NCBI GenBank assembly: GCA_900544675.1
Contig: UQVZ01000031.1
Coordinates: forward strand, 1-38,990
Direction: 5' to 3'
From: an uncultured Bacteroides sp.
GTDB lineage: Bacteria > Bacteroidota > Bacteroidia > Bacteroidales > Bacteroidaceae
Length of the DNA: 38,990 bases
Shown: positions 1 to 8,130 of the stretch, piece after piece
How the letters are laid out: the number at the start of each line of letters is the position of its first letter
How positions within the stretch are numbered: the first letter of the stretch is position 1
Made by a program: the position numbers and the translations under genes
Notes under the pieces: generated by a model
Told to the model about the DNA's origin: nothing
What the model saw: only the letters and a program-made list of their open reading frames with translations
Database searches by the model: none

Positions 1-160
1 TACTTGTCTTCATCCCTGCATAATTGAAGTCGGTTCATTATCCAAAACTCAGGTTTATAGGTTCCTAAAGGTACGGATTTTTTAGGTTACAGGCAATATC
101 GACGGATGAATTATTTAGGGAAAAAGCATCCTTAATCGTTTTTATGGCGCGTAGGCATAC

Positions 161-194
161 AAAAAAAGCGGGGATGCATCAGCACCTCCGCTTT
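161..194 (-). terminator. Rho-independent terminator of groES-groEL
   Basis: On the minus strand, 25 bases past the groEL stop, two 13-base arms (182-194 and 165-177) pair with one mismatch and one G-T around a 4-base loop (178-181). A T-run follows (A-run 161-167 on the plus strand). This is a textbook intrinsic terminator. Nothing coding is visible in bases 1-160. Confidence 0.9.
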
Positions 195-218
195 CCTTTA
201 TGATGAGTGGTTAAGGAA

Positions 219-1850
219 TTACATCATTCCGCCCATACCGCCCATGCCGGCAGCCGGCATTTCGGGTTTTTCTTCTTTCTTTTCTACGATGACACATTCG
301 GTAGTCAGGAACATGCCTGCGATAGAAGCGGCATTTTCCAATGCTACACGGGTTACCTTGGCAGGGTCTACCACGCCTGCTGCATGCAGGTTCTCGTAAA
401 CATCGGTACGTGCGTTGTAACCGAAGTCACCTTTGCCTTCACGTACTTTCTGTACGACTACCGCACCTTCCTTGCCGGCGTTGGCGACAATCTGGCGCAA
501 CGGCTCTTCGATAGCACGCTTGATGATTTCGATACCGGTAGTCTCGTCGGCATTGTCACCTTTCAGACCTTCCAATGCATCGATGGCACGGATGTAAGTT
601 ACACCACCGCCCGGAACGATACCTTCTTCGATAGCGGCACGGGTAGCGCACAAAGCGTCATCTACACGGTCTTTCTTCTCTTTCATTTCTACTTCGCTGG
701 CTGCGCCTACATACAGAACGGCTACACCACCTGACAATTTGGCAAGACGTTCTTGCAATTTTTCCTTGTCGTAGTCTGAAGTAGAGTTCTTGATTTCAGC
801 CTTGATCTGGTTGATACGTTCCTGAATGTTTTCCTTGTTTCCGGCACCGTTCACGATAGTAGTATTCTCTTTCGTGATGGTTACTTTCTCGCAGCTACCC
901 AGCATGTCGATGGTAGCCTGTTCCAGCTTCAAGCCTTTTTCTTCGCTGATGACAACACCGCCGGTCAGGATGGCGATATCTTCCAACATAGCCTTACGAC
1001 GGTCGCCGAAGCCCGGAGCTTTTACGGCACAAATCTTCAACTGGCTACGCAAGCGGTTGACAACCAAAGTAGTCAAGGCTTCGCTGTCTACATCTTCTGC
1101 GATAACCAGCAACGGACGTCCGCTCTGTACAGCCGGTTCCAGGATAGGCAAGAAGTCTTTCAGGTTGCTTATCTTCTTATCGTAAATCAGGATATACGGA
1201 CGTTCCATCACGCATTCCATCTTTTCGGTATCTGTAACGAAGTAAGGCGACAGATAACCACGGTCGAACTGCATACCTTCTACTACACCGATGGTAGTGT
1301 CAGTACCTTTGGCTTCTTCGATGGTGATGACACCGTCTTTCGAAACCTTACGCATAGCGTCGGCAATCAGTTTACCGATAACCGGGTCGTTGTTGGCAGA
1401 TACGGTAGCTACCTGTTCTATCTTGTCGTAGTTGTCGCCTACGGTTTCAGCCTGCGACTTGATGCATTCTACCACTTTGGCTACTGCCTTGTCGATACCA
1501 CGTTTCAAATCCATCGGATTAGCGCCGGCAGTCACGTTTTTCAGTCCTACACCTACGATAGCCTGAGCCAATACGGTTGCGGTAGTTGTACCGTCGCCTG
1601 CATCGTCACCGGTCTTTGAGGCAACCGATTTAACCAATTGCGCGCCGGTGTTCTGGAACGGGTCTGCCAATTCCACTTCCTTGGCTACGGTTACACCGTC
1701 TTTTGTGATTTGAGGAGCACCGAACTTCTTTTCGATGATTACATTACGTCCTTTCGGACCGAGGGTTACTTTAACGGCGTTAGCCAGTTCGTCCACGCCT
1801 TTTTTCAACTGGTCGCGGGCATCAATATTGAAAAGTATTTCTTTTGCCAT
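219..1850 (-). CDS. groEL: Chaperonin GroEL (Hsp60)
   Basis: ATP-dependent cytosolic chaperonin of 543 residues, the usual family length. It forms two stacked heptameric rings that, with GroES, fold newly made or stress-damaged proteins. Visible hallmarks are the N-terminal LGPKGRNV stretch, the nucleotide-binding GDGTTTATVLA segment near residue 87, the KAPGFGDRRKAMLEDIA segment, the GGGVTYIRA segment, and the methionine/glycine-rich C-terminal tail ending GGMGGMM. It lies 96 bases downstream of groES on the same strand and is surely co-transcribed with it. A strong terminator follows. No CIRCE-like inverted repeat (TTAGCACTC type) is seen in front of the operon, so HrcA control is not evident from sequence. 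Confidence 0.99.
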   Translation of the reverse strand: MAKEILFNIDARDQLKKGVDELANAVKVTLGPKGRNVIIEKKFGAPQITKDGVTVAKEVELADPFQNTGAQLVKSVASKTGDDAGDGTTTATVLAQAIVGVGLKNVTAGANPMDLKRGIDKAVAKVVECIKSQAETVGDNYDKIEQVATVSANNDPVIGKLIADAMRKVSKDGVITIEEAKGTDTTIGVVEGMQFDRGYLSPYFVTDTEKMECVMERPYILIYDKKISNLKDFLPILEPAVQSGRPLLVIAEDVDSEALTTLVVNRLRSQLKICAVKAPGFGDRRKAMLEDIAILTGGVVISEEKGLKLEQATIDMLGSCEKVTITKENTTIVNGAGNKENIQERINQIKAEIKNSTSDYDKEKLQERLAKLSGGVAVLYVGAASEVEMKEKKDRVDDALCATRAAIEEGIVPGGGVTYIRAIDALEGLKGDNADETTGIEIIKRAIEEPLRQIVANAGKEGAVVVQKVREGKGDFGYNARTDVYENLHAAGVVDPAKVTRVALENAASIAGMFLTTECVIVEKKEEKPEMPAAGMGGMGGMM

Positions 1851-1946
1851 GATTTGTTAGTTTTTAAATGGTTGATAGGACGCGGAGATTTGCCTTCTGC
1901 GTAGGAGGCTGTCTTTTCCTGTCCTGAAAATTATTTTTTTAGTTGC

Positions 1947-2219
1947 TTATCCCAGTACGGCGAGTACATCGCTCTGACGCATCATCAGGTATTTTACACC
2001 TTCGTATTCGATTTCTGTGCCCGAGTATTTGCCATACAATACAGTATCGCCTTCTTTCAAGACCATTTCTTCGTCTTTGGTTCCATGACCTACGGCGATT
2101 ACTTTGCCTTGCAACGGTTTTTCTTTTGCTGTATCAGGAATAATGATACCACCAACGGTTTTTTCTTCTGCAGGTGCCGGAAGAATCAGCACTCTGTCTG
2201 CTAACGGTTTAATGTTCAT
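1947..2219 (-). CDS. groES: Co-chaperonin GroES (Hsp10)
   Basis: Heptameric lid of the GroEL folding chamber, 90 residues. The protein begins MNIKPLADRVLILPAPAEEK, the standard GroES start, and contains GTKDEEMVLKEGDTVLYGKYSGTE and the C-terminal DVLAVLG. The open frame runs upstream to 2381, but those 54 codons do not look like GroES and overlap short repeats, so the ATG at 2217-2219 is the start. It is the first gene of the groES-groEL pair. The leader (2220 to about 2350) is A/T-rich near the gene; no convincing promoter box could be assigned. Confidence 0.98.
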   Translation of the reverse strand: MNIKPLADRVLILPAPAEEKTVGGIIIPDTAKEKPLQGKVIAVGHGTKDEEMVLKEGDTVLYGKYSGTEIEYEGVKYLMMRQSDVLAVLG

Positions 2220-2349
2220 AGTGTTTATATTTTTATACGTTATTCTTATGTTTTTATCCGGTTCGCCGAAGCAAACCACTTTTCTCTCTACCAAAACCGT
2301 GCCAAACCCATCGGACTGACATTGTGGCAGGATGGAGGCTGACACATCC

Positions 2350-2444
2350 GCATATACTTGCGGTTGACGTTGCAAATGCATATACTTGCGTAGGGCTTTG
2401 AACGTAGTTGCATGAGGCGATGAAACTATATGGATATACTTCTG
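2350..2444. repeat. Short dispersed repeat cluster upstream of groES
   Basis: Within the 404-base gap between groES and tsaB (2220-2623), GCATATACTTGCG occurs exactly at 2350-2362 and 2378-2390, with a degenerate copy GGATATACTTCTG at 2432-2444. CGATGAAACTATATGGAT (near 2418) is an imperfect inverted match to the units at 38656-38764. The rest of the gap holds the groES leader and the tsaB promoter; no gene is seen. Confidence 0.6.
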
Positions 2445-2589
2445 AAAATAAGAGCAAGAACGTCTGCTTCTTCTATCATTTCCTCATGAAATCAGAAAAA
2501 TATTCTTAAAAAACAGTCAGCAGACAGATAGGAGTAAAATTAAACAGGCACTTATAAACAAAGAACCTGAAAACTAAAAAAAAAAATTG

Positions 2590-2597
2590 TATATTTG
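2590..2597 (+). promoter_or_regulatory. -7 promoter element of tsaB
   Basis: TATATTTG matches the Bacteroides primary sigma -7 consensus TAnnTTTG and lies 27 bases before the tsaB ATG. A clear -33 TTTG at the usual 19-21 base spacing is missing; the region is A-rich instead. Confidence 0.6.
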
Positions 2598-2623
2598 CAC
2601 TCTCGTACTTAACAATAGATTAT

Positions 2624-3313
2624 ATGTCGTGCATTTTACATATTGAGACCTCTACGGAGGTCTGCTCGGTAGCCGTCAGCCAGGACGGAGCTTGCATTTA
2701 TTCGGAAGAAGATTTCAAGGGACCTTCGCATGCCACTGTATTGGGCGTGTATGTCGACGAGGCATTGTCGTTCATAGAGAGCCATGCCATACCGCTCGAT
2801 GCCGTGGCGGTCAGTTGCGGTCCCGGTTCATACACCGGATTACGTATCGGCGTATCGATGGCGAAAGGCGTATGCTATGGCAGGGGAGTGCCTTTAATCG
2901 GACTTCCTACGCCGGAAGTGATGTGTGTGCCGGTATTGTTGCGCGAGGAATTGCCCGAAGATGCGTTGTTGTGTCCGATGATTGACGCGCGCCGGATGGA
3001 GGTGTATGCCACTATCTACGACCGTGCCTTGCGCGCCGTCCGTCCTACATCGGCCGATGTGATTGACGAAAACTCGTATGCCGACCTGCTTGCCGCCCGT
3101 CCGGTGTATTTCTTCGGTAACGGTGCGGACAAATGCCGCACGAAGCTGACGCATTCCAACGCGCATTTCATAGAGAACATTCATCCGCTTGCCAAATGGA
3201 TGTTCCCCTTGGCGGAGAAAGCGGTGGCTACCGGAGACTTTAAGGATGTAGCTTACTTCGAGCCGTTCTACCTGAAAGAGTTTGTGGCTTCGAAGCCCAA
3301 GAAATTATTGTAA
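2624..3313 (+). CDS. tsaB: tRNA threonylcarbamoyladenosine biosynthesis protein TsaB
   Basis: Partner of TsaD and TsaE in making the essential t6A37 modification of tRNAs that read ANN codons; cytosolic. The 229-residue protein has the ASKHA-type N-terminus (HIETSTEVCSVAV, residues 6-18) and the family signature CGPGSYTGLRIG (65-76). TsaB keeps the fold of TsaD but acts as a scaffold that dimerises with it. The start at 2624 sits about 27 bases after a good -7 box. It begins a plus-strand run of housekeeping genes with DUF4290, murA, rimM, an M23 peptidase, dxr and rseP, and lies 109 bases ahead of the DUF4290 gene. Confidence 0.95.
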   Translation: MSCILHIETSTEVCSVAVSQDGACIYSEEDFKGPSHATVLGVYVDEALSFIESHAIPLDAVAVSCGPGSYTGLRIGVSMAKGVCYGRGVPLIGLPTPEVMCVPVLLREELPEDALLCPMIDARRMEVYATIYDRALRAVRPTSADVIDENSYADLLAARPVYFFGNGADKCRTKLTHSNAHFIENIHPLAKWMFPLAEKAVATGDFKDVAYFEPFYLKEFVASKPKKLL

Positions 3314-3422
3314 TCGACACGAGCAAGACGGCAGGCTCTTGTAGGGAGAGGCGTTCCGAAGCCTTCGGTCTGTAGCTTTGTCGGCTTGCCTTGTCAACTG
3401 AATATAAATAAAAGGAATATAT

Positions 3423-4031
3423 ATGGAATATAATACCCAGCAACGAAAATTGCCGCTTCCGGAATATGGACGGAGCGTGCAGAATATGGTGGACTACGCT
3501 TTGACGATAGAAGACCGTGAAGAGCGCCAGCGGTGCGCCAATACAATAGTGAATATCATGGGAGGGATGTTTCCCAACCTGCGTGACGCGAACGACAACA
3601 ACCACAAATTGTGGGACCATCTTGCCATCATGTCCGATTTCCAATTGGACATCGACTATCCGGTAGAGGTGGTGAAGAAGGAAAGCCTGGAAATCAAGCC
3701 CGACCGCATCGCTTATCCGCAACACCGTATCCGCTACCGGCATTACGGCGCTTACATTCAGAACCTGATTCAAATAGCCGTAGATTATCCCGAAGGAGCT
3801 GAGCGTAAGCGGCTTCTGCAACTGATAGCCAACCACATGAAGAAGGATTATCAGAACTGGAATAACAAGGACGGCATGGAAAACCAGAAGATACTGGACG
3901 ACTTGTGCGAGCTTTCGGGAGGAAAAATCCGTCTGACCACCGATGATATCTATCTGAGCGAGCAACGTGTCATGCCACGCCGGCGCCAGATGAACAACCA
4001 TAACAACAACCAGCAGAAGAAAAGATATTGA
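3423..4031 (+). CDS. DUF4290 family protein, Bacteroidetes-specific
   Basis: A 202-residue, probably cytosolic protein with no signal peptide or membrane segment. The N-terminal part (EYNTQQRKLPLPEYGRSVQNM, then IVNIMGGMFPNLRD) is typical of DUF4290, a family essentially confined to Bacteroidetes and regularly found directly before murA. Its biochemical role is unknown to me. The C-terminus is strongly basic and asparagine/glutamine-rich (RRRQMNNHNNNQQKKRY), suggesting a disordered or nucleic-acid-contacting tail. The stop is 3 bases before the murA ATG, so the two are translationally linked, which hints at an envelope or housekeeping role. An AAAAGGA stretch lies about 8 bases upstream of the ATG. 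Confidence 0.85.
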   Translation: MEYNTQQRKLPLPEYGRSVQNMVDYALTIEDREERQRCANTIVNIMGGMFPNLRDANDNNHKLWDHLAIMSDFQLDIDYPVEVVKKESLEIKPDRIAYPQHRIRYRHYGAYIQNLIQIAVDYPEGAERKRLLQLIANHMKKDYQNWNNKDGMENQKILDDLCELSGGKIRLTTDDIYLSEQRVMPRRRQMNNHNNNQQKKRY

Positions 4032-4034
4032 TAT

Positions 4035-5342
4035 ATGGCATCGTTTGTAATCGAAGGAGGACATAAACTGCACGGCGAAATCGTTCCGCAGGGAGCGAAG
4101 AACGAAGTGCTGGAAGTGATTTGCGCCACGTTGCTGACCGATGAGGAAGTGACCATCACTAACATCCCGAACATCCTGGATGTGAACAACCTGATTCAGT
4201 TGCTGCGTGACATGGGGGTGAAAGTGGAGAAGAAAGGCATTGACACTTATGCGTTCCGTGCCGATACGCTTAACTTCGATTACCTGGAGAGTGACGATTT
4301 TCTGGCACGGTGTTCGCGCTTGCGCGGCTCTGTGATGCTTTTAGGGCCGTTGGTCGCGCGTTTCGGGCGGGCAATCATATCCAAGCCCGGCGGGGATAAA
4401 ATAGGGCGCCGCCGCCTGGATACTCATTTCTTGGGCATTCAGAAGCTAGGTGCCGATTTTCAGTATGATAGTCTGAAAGGGGTTTTCCGCATCAAGGCAG
4501 ACCGCTTGAAAGGGACATACATGCTGCTTGATGAGGCATCCATTACGGGTACTGCCAACATTGTCATGGCGGCGGTGCTTGCCGAAGGGAAGACTACCAT
4601 CTATAATGCAGCCTGCGAGCCTTATATCCAACAATTGTGCCGGATGCTGAACCGGATGGGGGCGCATATCGAAGGCATCGCCTCGAACCTGCTCACCATC
4701 GAAGGTGTGAAGAGCCTGAAGGGCTGCACGCACCGTGTGTTGCCGGATATGATTGAGGTGGGAAGCTTTATCGGCATGGCGGCCATGACAGGAAGCGAAA
4801 TCACCATCAAGCAGGTTTCCTATCAGAACCTCGGAATCATTCCCGACAGTTTCCGCCGGCTGGGCATCCGCCTGGAGCAGTGGGGCGATGATATTTTCAT
4901 CCCTTGCCAGGAGCATTACGAGATAGAATCGTTTATCGACGGTTCCATCATGACCATTGCTGACGCGCCTTGGCCGGGTCTTACGCCCGACTTGTTGAGC
5001 GTGATGCTGGTTGTGGCTACACAAGCCAAGGGCAGTGTGCTGATTCATCAGAAGATGTTCGAAAGCCGTTTGTTCTTTGTCGACAAGCTGATTGACATGG
5101 GCGCGCAGATTATCCTTTGCGACCCTCACCGTGCCGTGGTCATCGGACACGACCGTACCTTCCGCCTGCGCGGAGGCAATATGACGTCACCCGATATCCG
5201 TGCCGGCATTGCCCTGCTGATTGCGGCACTCGACGCGGAAGGCATCAGCCGCATACACAATATCGAGCAGATAGACCGCGGATACCAATACATCGAGCAG
5301 CGTCTCTCGGCATTGGGCGCGCGTATCACCCGCATTGAATAA
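4035..5342 (+). CDS. murA: UDP-N-acetylglucosamine 1-carboxyvinyltransferase MurA
   Basis: First committed step of peptidoglycan synthesis: transfers enolpyruvate from PEP to UDP-GlcNAc in the cytosol. At 435 residues it is slightly longer than the usual 420. It has the two-domain EPT fold with the N-terminal AKNE motif (21-24) and LLGPLVARFG (102-111). In the mobile catalytic loop the PGGC motif of E. coli (Cys115) reads PGGD, with Asp at residue 121 (codon GAT, 4395-4397). Asp here is known from other naturally fosfomycin-resistant MurA enzymes and keeps catalysis. It is tightly packed after the DUF4290 gene (3-base gap) and 25 bases before rimM. Confidence 0.97.
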   Translation: MASFVIEGGHKLHGEIVPQGAKNEVLEVICATLLTDEEVTITNIPNILDVNNLIQLLRDMGVKVEKKGIDTYAFRADTLNFDYLESDDFLARCSRLRGSVMLLGPLVARFGRAIISKPGGDKIGRRRLDTHFLGIQKLGADFQYDSLKGVFRIKADRLKGTYMLLDEASITGTANIVMAAVLAEGKTTIYNAACEPYIQQLCRMLNRMGAHIEGIASNLLTIEGVKSLKGCTHRVLPDMIEVGSFIGMAAMTGSEITIKQVSYQNLGIIPDSFRRLGIRLEQWGDDIFIPCQEHYEIESFIDGSIMTIADAPWPGLTPDLLSVMLVVATQAKGSVLIHQKMFESRLFFVDKLIDMGAQIILCDPHRAVVIGHDRTFRLRGGNMTSPDIRAGIALLIAALDAEGISRIHNIEQIDRGYQYIEQRLSALGARITRIE

Positions 5343-5367
5343 AAACGAAGCTATACCTATATATAAT

Positions 5368-5883
5368 ATGATAAGGAAAGAGGAAGTATTCAAGATAGGC
5401 ATCATCAACAAGCCCCACGGAGTGAAAGGGGAAGTGTCGTTCACCTTTACGGATGACATCTTCGACCGTGTAGACGCCGAGTATCTGGTGCTCTTGCTGG
5501 ACGGCATACTGGTGCCTTTCTTCTTCGAGGAATACCGGTTCCGTTCCGATACGATGGCGTTGGTGAAGTTCGAGGGAATCGATACCGCCGAACAGGCACG
5601 CCGCCTGACTAATGTGGAAGTCTATTTCCCCAAGAAGTTCATGGATGAACAAGAGGAAGTGACTTCGTGGAACTTCTTCATCGGTTTCCGTGTGGAAGAC
5701 GTGCGTCATGGTTATCTGGGCGAGATAACAGGTGTGGACGATGCGACGATGAATGTGCTTTTCGTTATCGAGAAAGACGGGCGGGAGTTGCTTCTTCCCG
5801 CTCACGAAGAGTTCATTACCGGGCTGGATAGGGAACGGAAAATCATGGAAGTGGATGTGCCCGACGGGCTGATAGATATGTAA
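5368..5883 (+). CDS. rimM: Ribosome maturation factor RimM
   Basis: Assists assembly of the 30S head by binding ribosomal protein S19. The 171-residue protein has the N-terminal RimM barrel (EEVFKIGIINKPHGVKGEVSF) followed by the PRC-barrel part (SWNFFIGFRVEDVRHGYLGEITGV) and the terminal LLLPAHEEFITGLDRERKIMEV region. The open frame extends upstream to 5335 inside murA, but the ATG at 5368 (MIRKEEVFKIG) gives the family-typical start and avoids overlap. The stop is 6 bases before the M23 peptidase gene, so the cluster is probably one transcript. Confidence 0.96.
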   Translation: MIRKEEVFKIGIINKPHGVKGEVSFTFTDDIFDRVDAEYLVLLLDGILVPFFFEEYRFRSDTMALVKFEGIDTAEQARRLTNVEVYFPKKFMDEQEEVTSWNFFIGFRVEDVRHGYLGEITGVDDATMNVLFVIEKDGRELLLPAHEEFITGLDRERKIMEVDVPDGLIDM

Positions 5884-5889
5884 AGAGCT

Positions 5890-6744
5890 ATGAAGAAACA
5901 ACGGAAGGCATTTTGGCACAACATCAGGTTCAAGTATAAACTGACCATCATCAACGAGAATACCTTGGAGGAGATAGTGGGCATCCATGTGTCAAAGCTG
6001 AACGGCTTGTCGGTCTTGCTGGTGTCGTGTGCGGTGATATTCTGCATTGCCGCCGCTATCATTGTCTTCACCCCTTTACGCAATTACCTGCCCGGCTACA
6101 TGAATAGTGAAGTACGTGCGCAGGTGGTGGCGAACGCCTTGCGAGCCGACTCCCTGCAGGCGGCACTCGACCGCCAAAGCCGGTATATGCTGAATATCCG
6201 CGATATCTTGAGCGGACAGGTGAAGGCCGATACCGTGAAGTCTATTGACTCGCTGACTACCCTGCGCGAAGAAGAATTGATGGCACGTTCGAAGGAAGAA
6301 GAAGAGTTCGTCAGACAATACGAGGCAAAAGAGCGTTATAACCTGACGGCGGTGACTGAGACCGAAGATGCCGCCGGGTTTATATTCTACCGTCCGGTGC
6401 GCGGCGTAATGTCCACTAATTTCAATCCATCCCAGCGGCATTATGGAGTCGACCTGACTTCCAGTCCTAACGAGACTATCCTTTCGGTGCTGGAAGGTAC
6501 GGTTATCTTTGCCGGCTTTACGCCCGAGTGGGGATATGTCATCCAGATACAGCATCCGCAAAACTTTATTTCGGTATACAAGCATTGCAATTCGTTGATG
6601 AAACAGGAGGGTGATAAGGTGAAAGGAGGCGAAGGCATCGCCCTGGTGGGAGACGCCAAAGACGAAAGCGACAAGCCGCACCTGCATTTCGAATTGTGGC
6701 ATAAAGGTAATCCGGTAAATCCCGAGCAATATGTGGTATTTTAG
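5890..6744 (+). CDS. M23 family metallopeptidase, membrane-anchored
   Basis: Probable peptidoglycan endopeptidase of 284 residues. It has a short basic cytoplasmic N-terminus, one membrane segment (about 39-61), a charged periplasmic linker likely to form a coiled coil (about 75-150), and a C-terminal LytM/M23 domain (about 165-284). The zinc and catalytic residues are all present: H184 and D188 in HYGVD, H232 in YKHC, and H264/H266 in HLHF. It should therefore be active, unlike degenerate LytM regulators. The linker plus LytM layout resembles cell-division and morphogenesis hydrolases (MepM/EnvC-like), though the exact role is inferred. It sits between rimM and dxr. Confidence 0.92.
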   Translation: MKKQRKAFWHNIRFKYKLTIINENTLEEIVGIHVSKLNGLSVLLVSCAVIFCIAAAIIVFTPLRNYLPGYMNSEVRAQVVANALRADSLQAALDRQSRYMLNIRDILSGQVKADTVKSIDSLTTLREEELMARSKEEEEFVRQYEAKERYNLTAVTETEDAAGFIFYRPVRGVMSTNFNPSQRHYGVDLTSSPNETILSVLEGTVIFAGFTPEWGYVIQIQHPQNFISVYKHCNSLMKQEGDKVKGGEGIALVGDAKDESDKPHLHFELWHKGNPVNPEQYVVF

Positions 6745-6821
6745 GTTTCCGGCCGGATAATTCCCGTTAGACGGATTACAAGTCCGGACCGGTCAATGAG
6801 ATAAATAATAAATGAGTGAAT

Positions 6822-7982
6822 ATGAAAAGGCAAATAGCGATATTAGGTTCTACAGGTTCCATCGGGACACAGGCCTTGCAAGTAATCAAGGAGCATCCCG
6901 ACCTGTACGAAGTGTATGCCCTGACGGCAAACAACAAGGTGGACCTGCTTGCCCGGCAGGCACGTGAGTTCCAGCCCGAAGCCGTGGTGATAGCCAATAA
7001 AGACAAGTATGCGGCACTGAAAGAAGCCCTTTCCGACTTGCCCATCAAGGTCTATGCCGGAGAAGAAGCGTTGGCGCAAATCGTGGAGTCAGGACCCATC
7101 GACATTGTGCTGACGGCTATGGTGGGCTATGCCGGCTTGCTTCCTACGATGAATGCCATCCGTGCCCGCAAAACCATAGCCCTTGCCAATAAAGAGACCA
7201 TGGTGGTGGCAGGCGAGATTATCAATGCGTTGGCACGCGAATATCAGGCTCCCATTCTTCCGGTAGACTCGGAACATTCGGCGATATTCCAGTGTCTGGA
7301 AGCAAACAATCCGATATCGAAGGTGATTCTTACCGCATCGGGCGGTCCCTTCCGTACTTATACGAAAGACCAGCTCCGCACGGTGACCAAGGAACAGGCT
7401 TTAAAGCATCCCAACTGGCATATGGGAGCCAAGATTACGATTGATTCCGCCTCGATGATGAACAAAGGATTCGAGGTGATTGAAGCCAAGTGGCTCTTCG
7501 GCGTGAGTCCTGACCGGATAGAGGTCGTGGTACATCCCCAGTCGGTCATCCACTCGATGGTCGAGTTTGAGGACGGAGCGGTGAAAGCGCAATTAGGCGT
7601 ACCCGATATGCGCTTGCCTATTCAGTATGCTTTCTCTTATCCTCGCCGGGTATCCCTTTCGGGTGAACGGCTGGATTTCTCGAAATATAATACGCTGACA
7701 TTCGAAAAGCCCGACACCGAACGTTTCCGTAACCTGGCGTTGGCATACGAAGCCTTGCATCAGGGTGGGAATATGCCTTGTATCGTGAATGCCGCCAATG
7801 AAGTGGTGGTAGCCGCCTTCCTGAATGACCAGATTTCGTTCCTCGGCATGAGTGATGTCATCGAGCAGACTATGACACGTGTACCATTCATCCAGCGTCC
7901 ACGGTATGAGGATTATGTAGCGACCGACGCCGAGACACGACGTATTGCGGCGGAATTGGTGATAAACAAGGTTACAAGGTGA
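6822..7982 (+). CDS. dxr: 1-deoxy-D-xylulose-5-phosphate reductoisomerase
   Basis: Second step of the MEP isoprenoid pathway: converts DXP to MEP using NADPH and a divalent metal. The 386-residue protein shows the nucleotide-binding GSTGSIGTQ near the N-terminus, the metal-binding PVDSEHSAIFQ, the substrate loop TASGGPFR, and IDSASMMNKGFEVIEAKWLF. A GTG six bases upstream (6816) is also in frame, but the ATG at 6822 gives the canonical MKRQIAILGSTG start. The final codons (NKVTR) and the stop lie inside an intergenic repeat (ACAAGGTTACAAGGTGA), so the extreme C-terminus may be repeat-derived. Confidence 0.97.
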   Translation: MKRQIAILGSTGSIGTQALQVIKEHPDLYEVYALTANNKVDLLARQAREFQPEAVVIANKDKYAALKEALSDLPIKVYAGEEALAQIVESGPIDIVLTAMVGYAGLLPTMNAIRARKTIALANKETMVVAGEIINALAREYQAPILPVDSEHSAIFQCLEANNPISKVILTASGGPFRTYTKDQLRTVTKEQALKHPNWHMGAKITIDSASMMNKGFEVIEAKWLFGVSPDRIEVVVHPQSVIHSMVEFEDGAVKAQLGVPDMRLPIQYAFSYPRRVSLSGERLDFSKYNTLTFEKPDTERFRNLALAYEALHQGGNMPCIVNAANEVVVAAFLNDQISFLGMSDVIEQTMTRVPFIQRPRYEDYVATDAETRRIAAELVINKVTR

Positions 7983-8090
7983 CGAGTTGACAAGTTGACA
8001 AGGTACTAGTTGATGAGTTGATAAGTTGACAAGGCTTTTAGATAGAAAAATCGTTTTATGAAGGTCTTTAAAACCTTGTCACCTGATACC
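7966..8090. repeat. GTTGACAAGGT-type intergenic repeat with hairpin
   Basis: Direct copies of a short unit (GTTGACAAG, with variants GTTGACGAG and GTTGATAAG) begin in the last codons of dxr and run to about 8040. An inverted copy follows near 8069-8090. GACAAGGCTTTTA (8028-8040) pairs with TAAAACCTTGTC (8069-8080) with one bulge. The same family recurs at 23821-23866 and 25791-25912; GTCACCTGATACC is identical at 8078-8090 and 23837-23849. Confidence 0.8.
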
Positions 8091-8130
8091 TAATTAAAAG
8101 AATAAAAACCAAAAAAACAGAACAAACAGA

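Noticed and set aside
207..734. Plus-strand open frame of 175 codons across groEL
   Set aside because: It is the antisense shadow of groEL, with no family resemblance and no start signals.
2291..2304. Sigma-54-like TGGCACGGTTTTGG on the minus strand upstream of groES
   Set aside because: The -24 half is perfect but the -12 GC is missing (TGGT instead of TTGC), so it should not function as an RpoN promoter.
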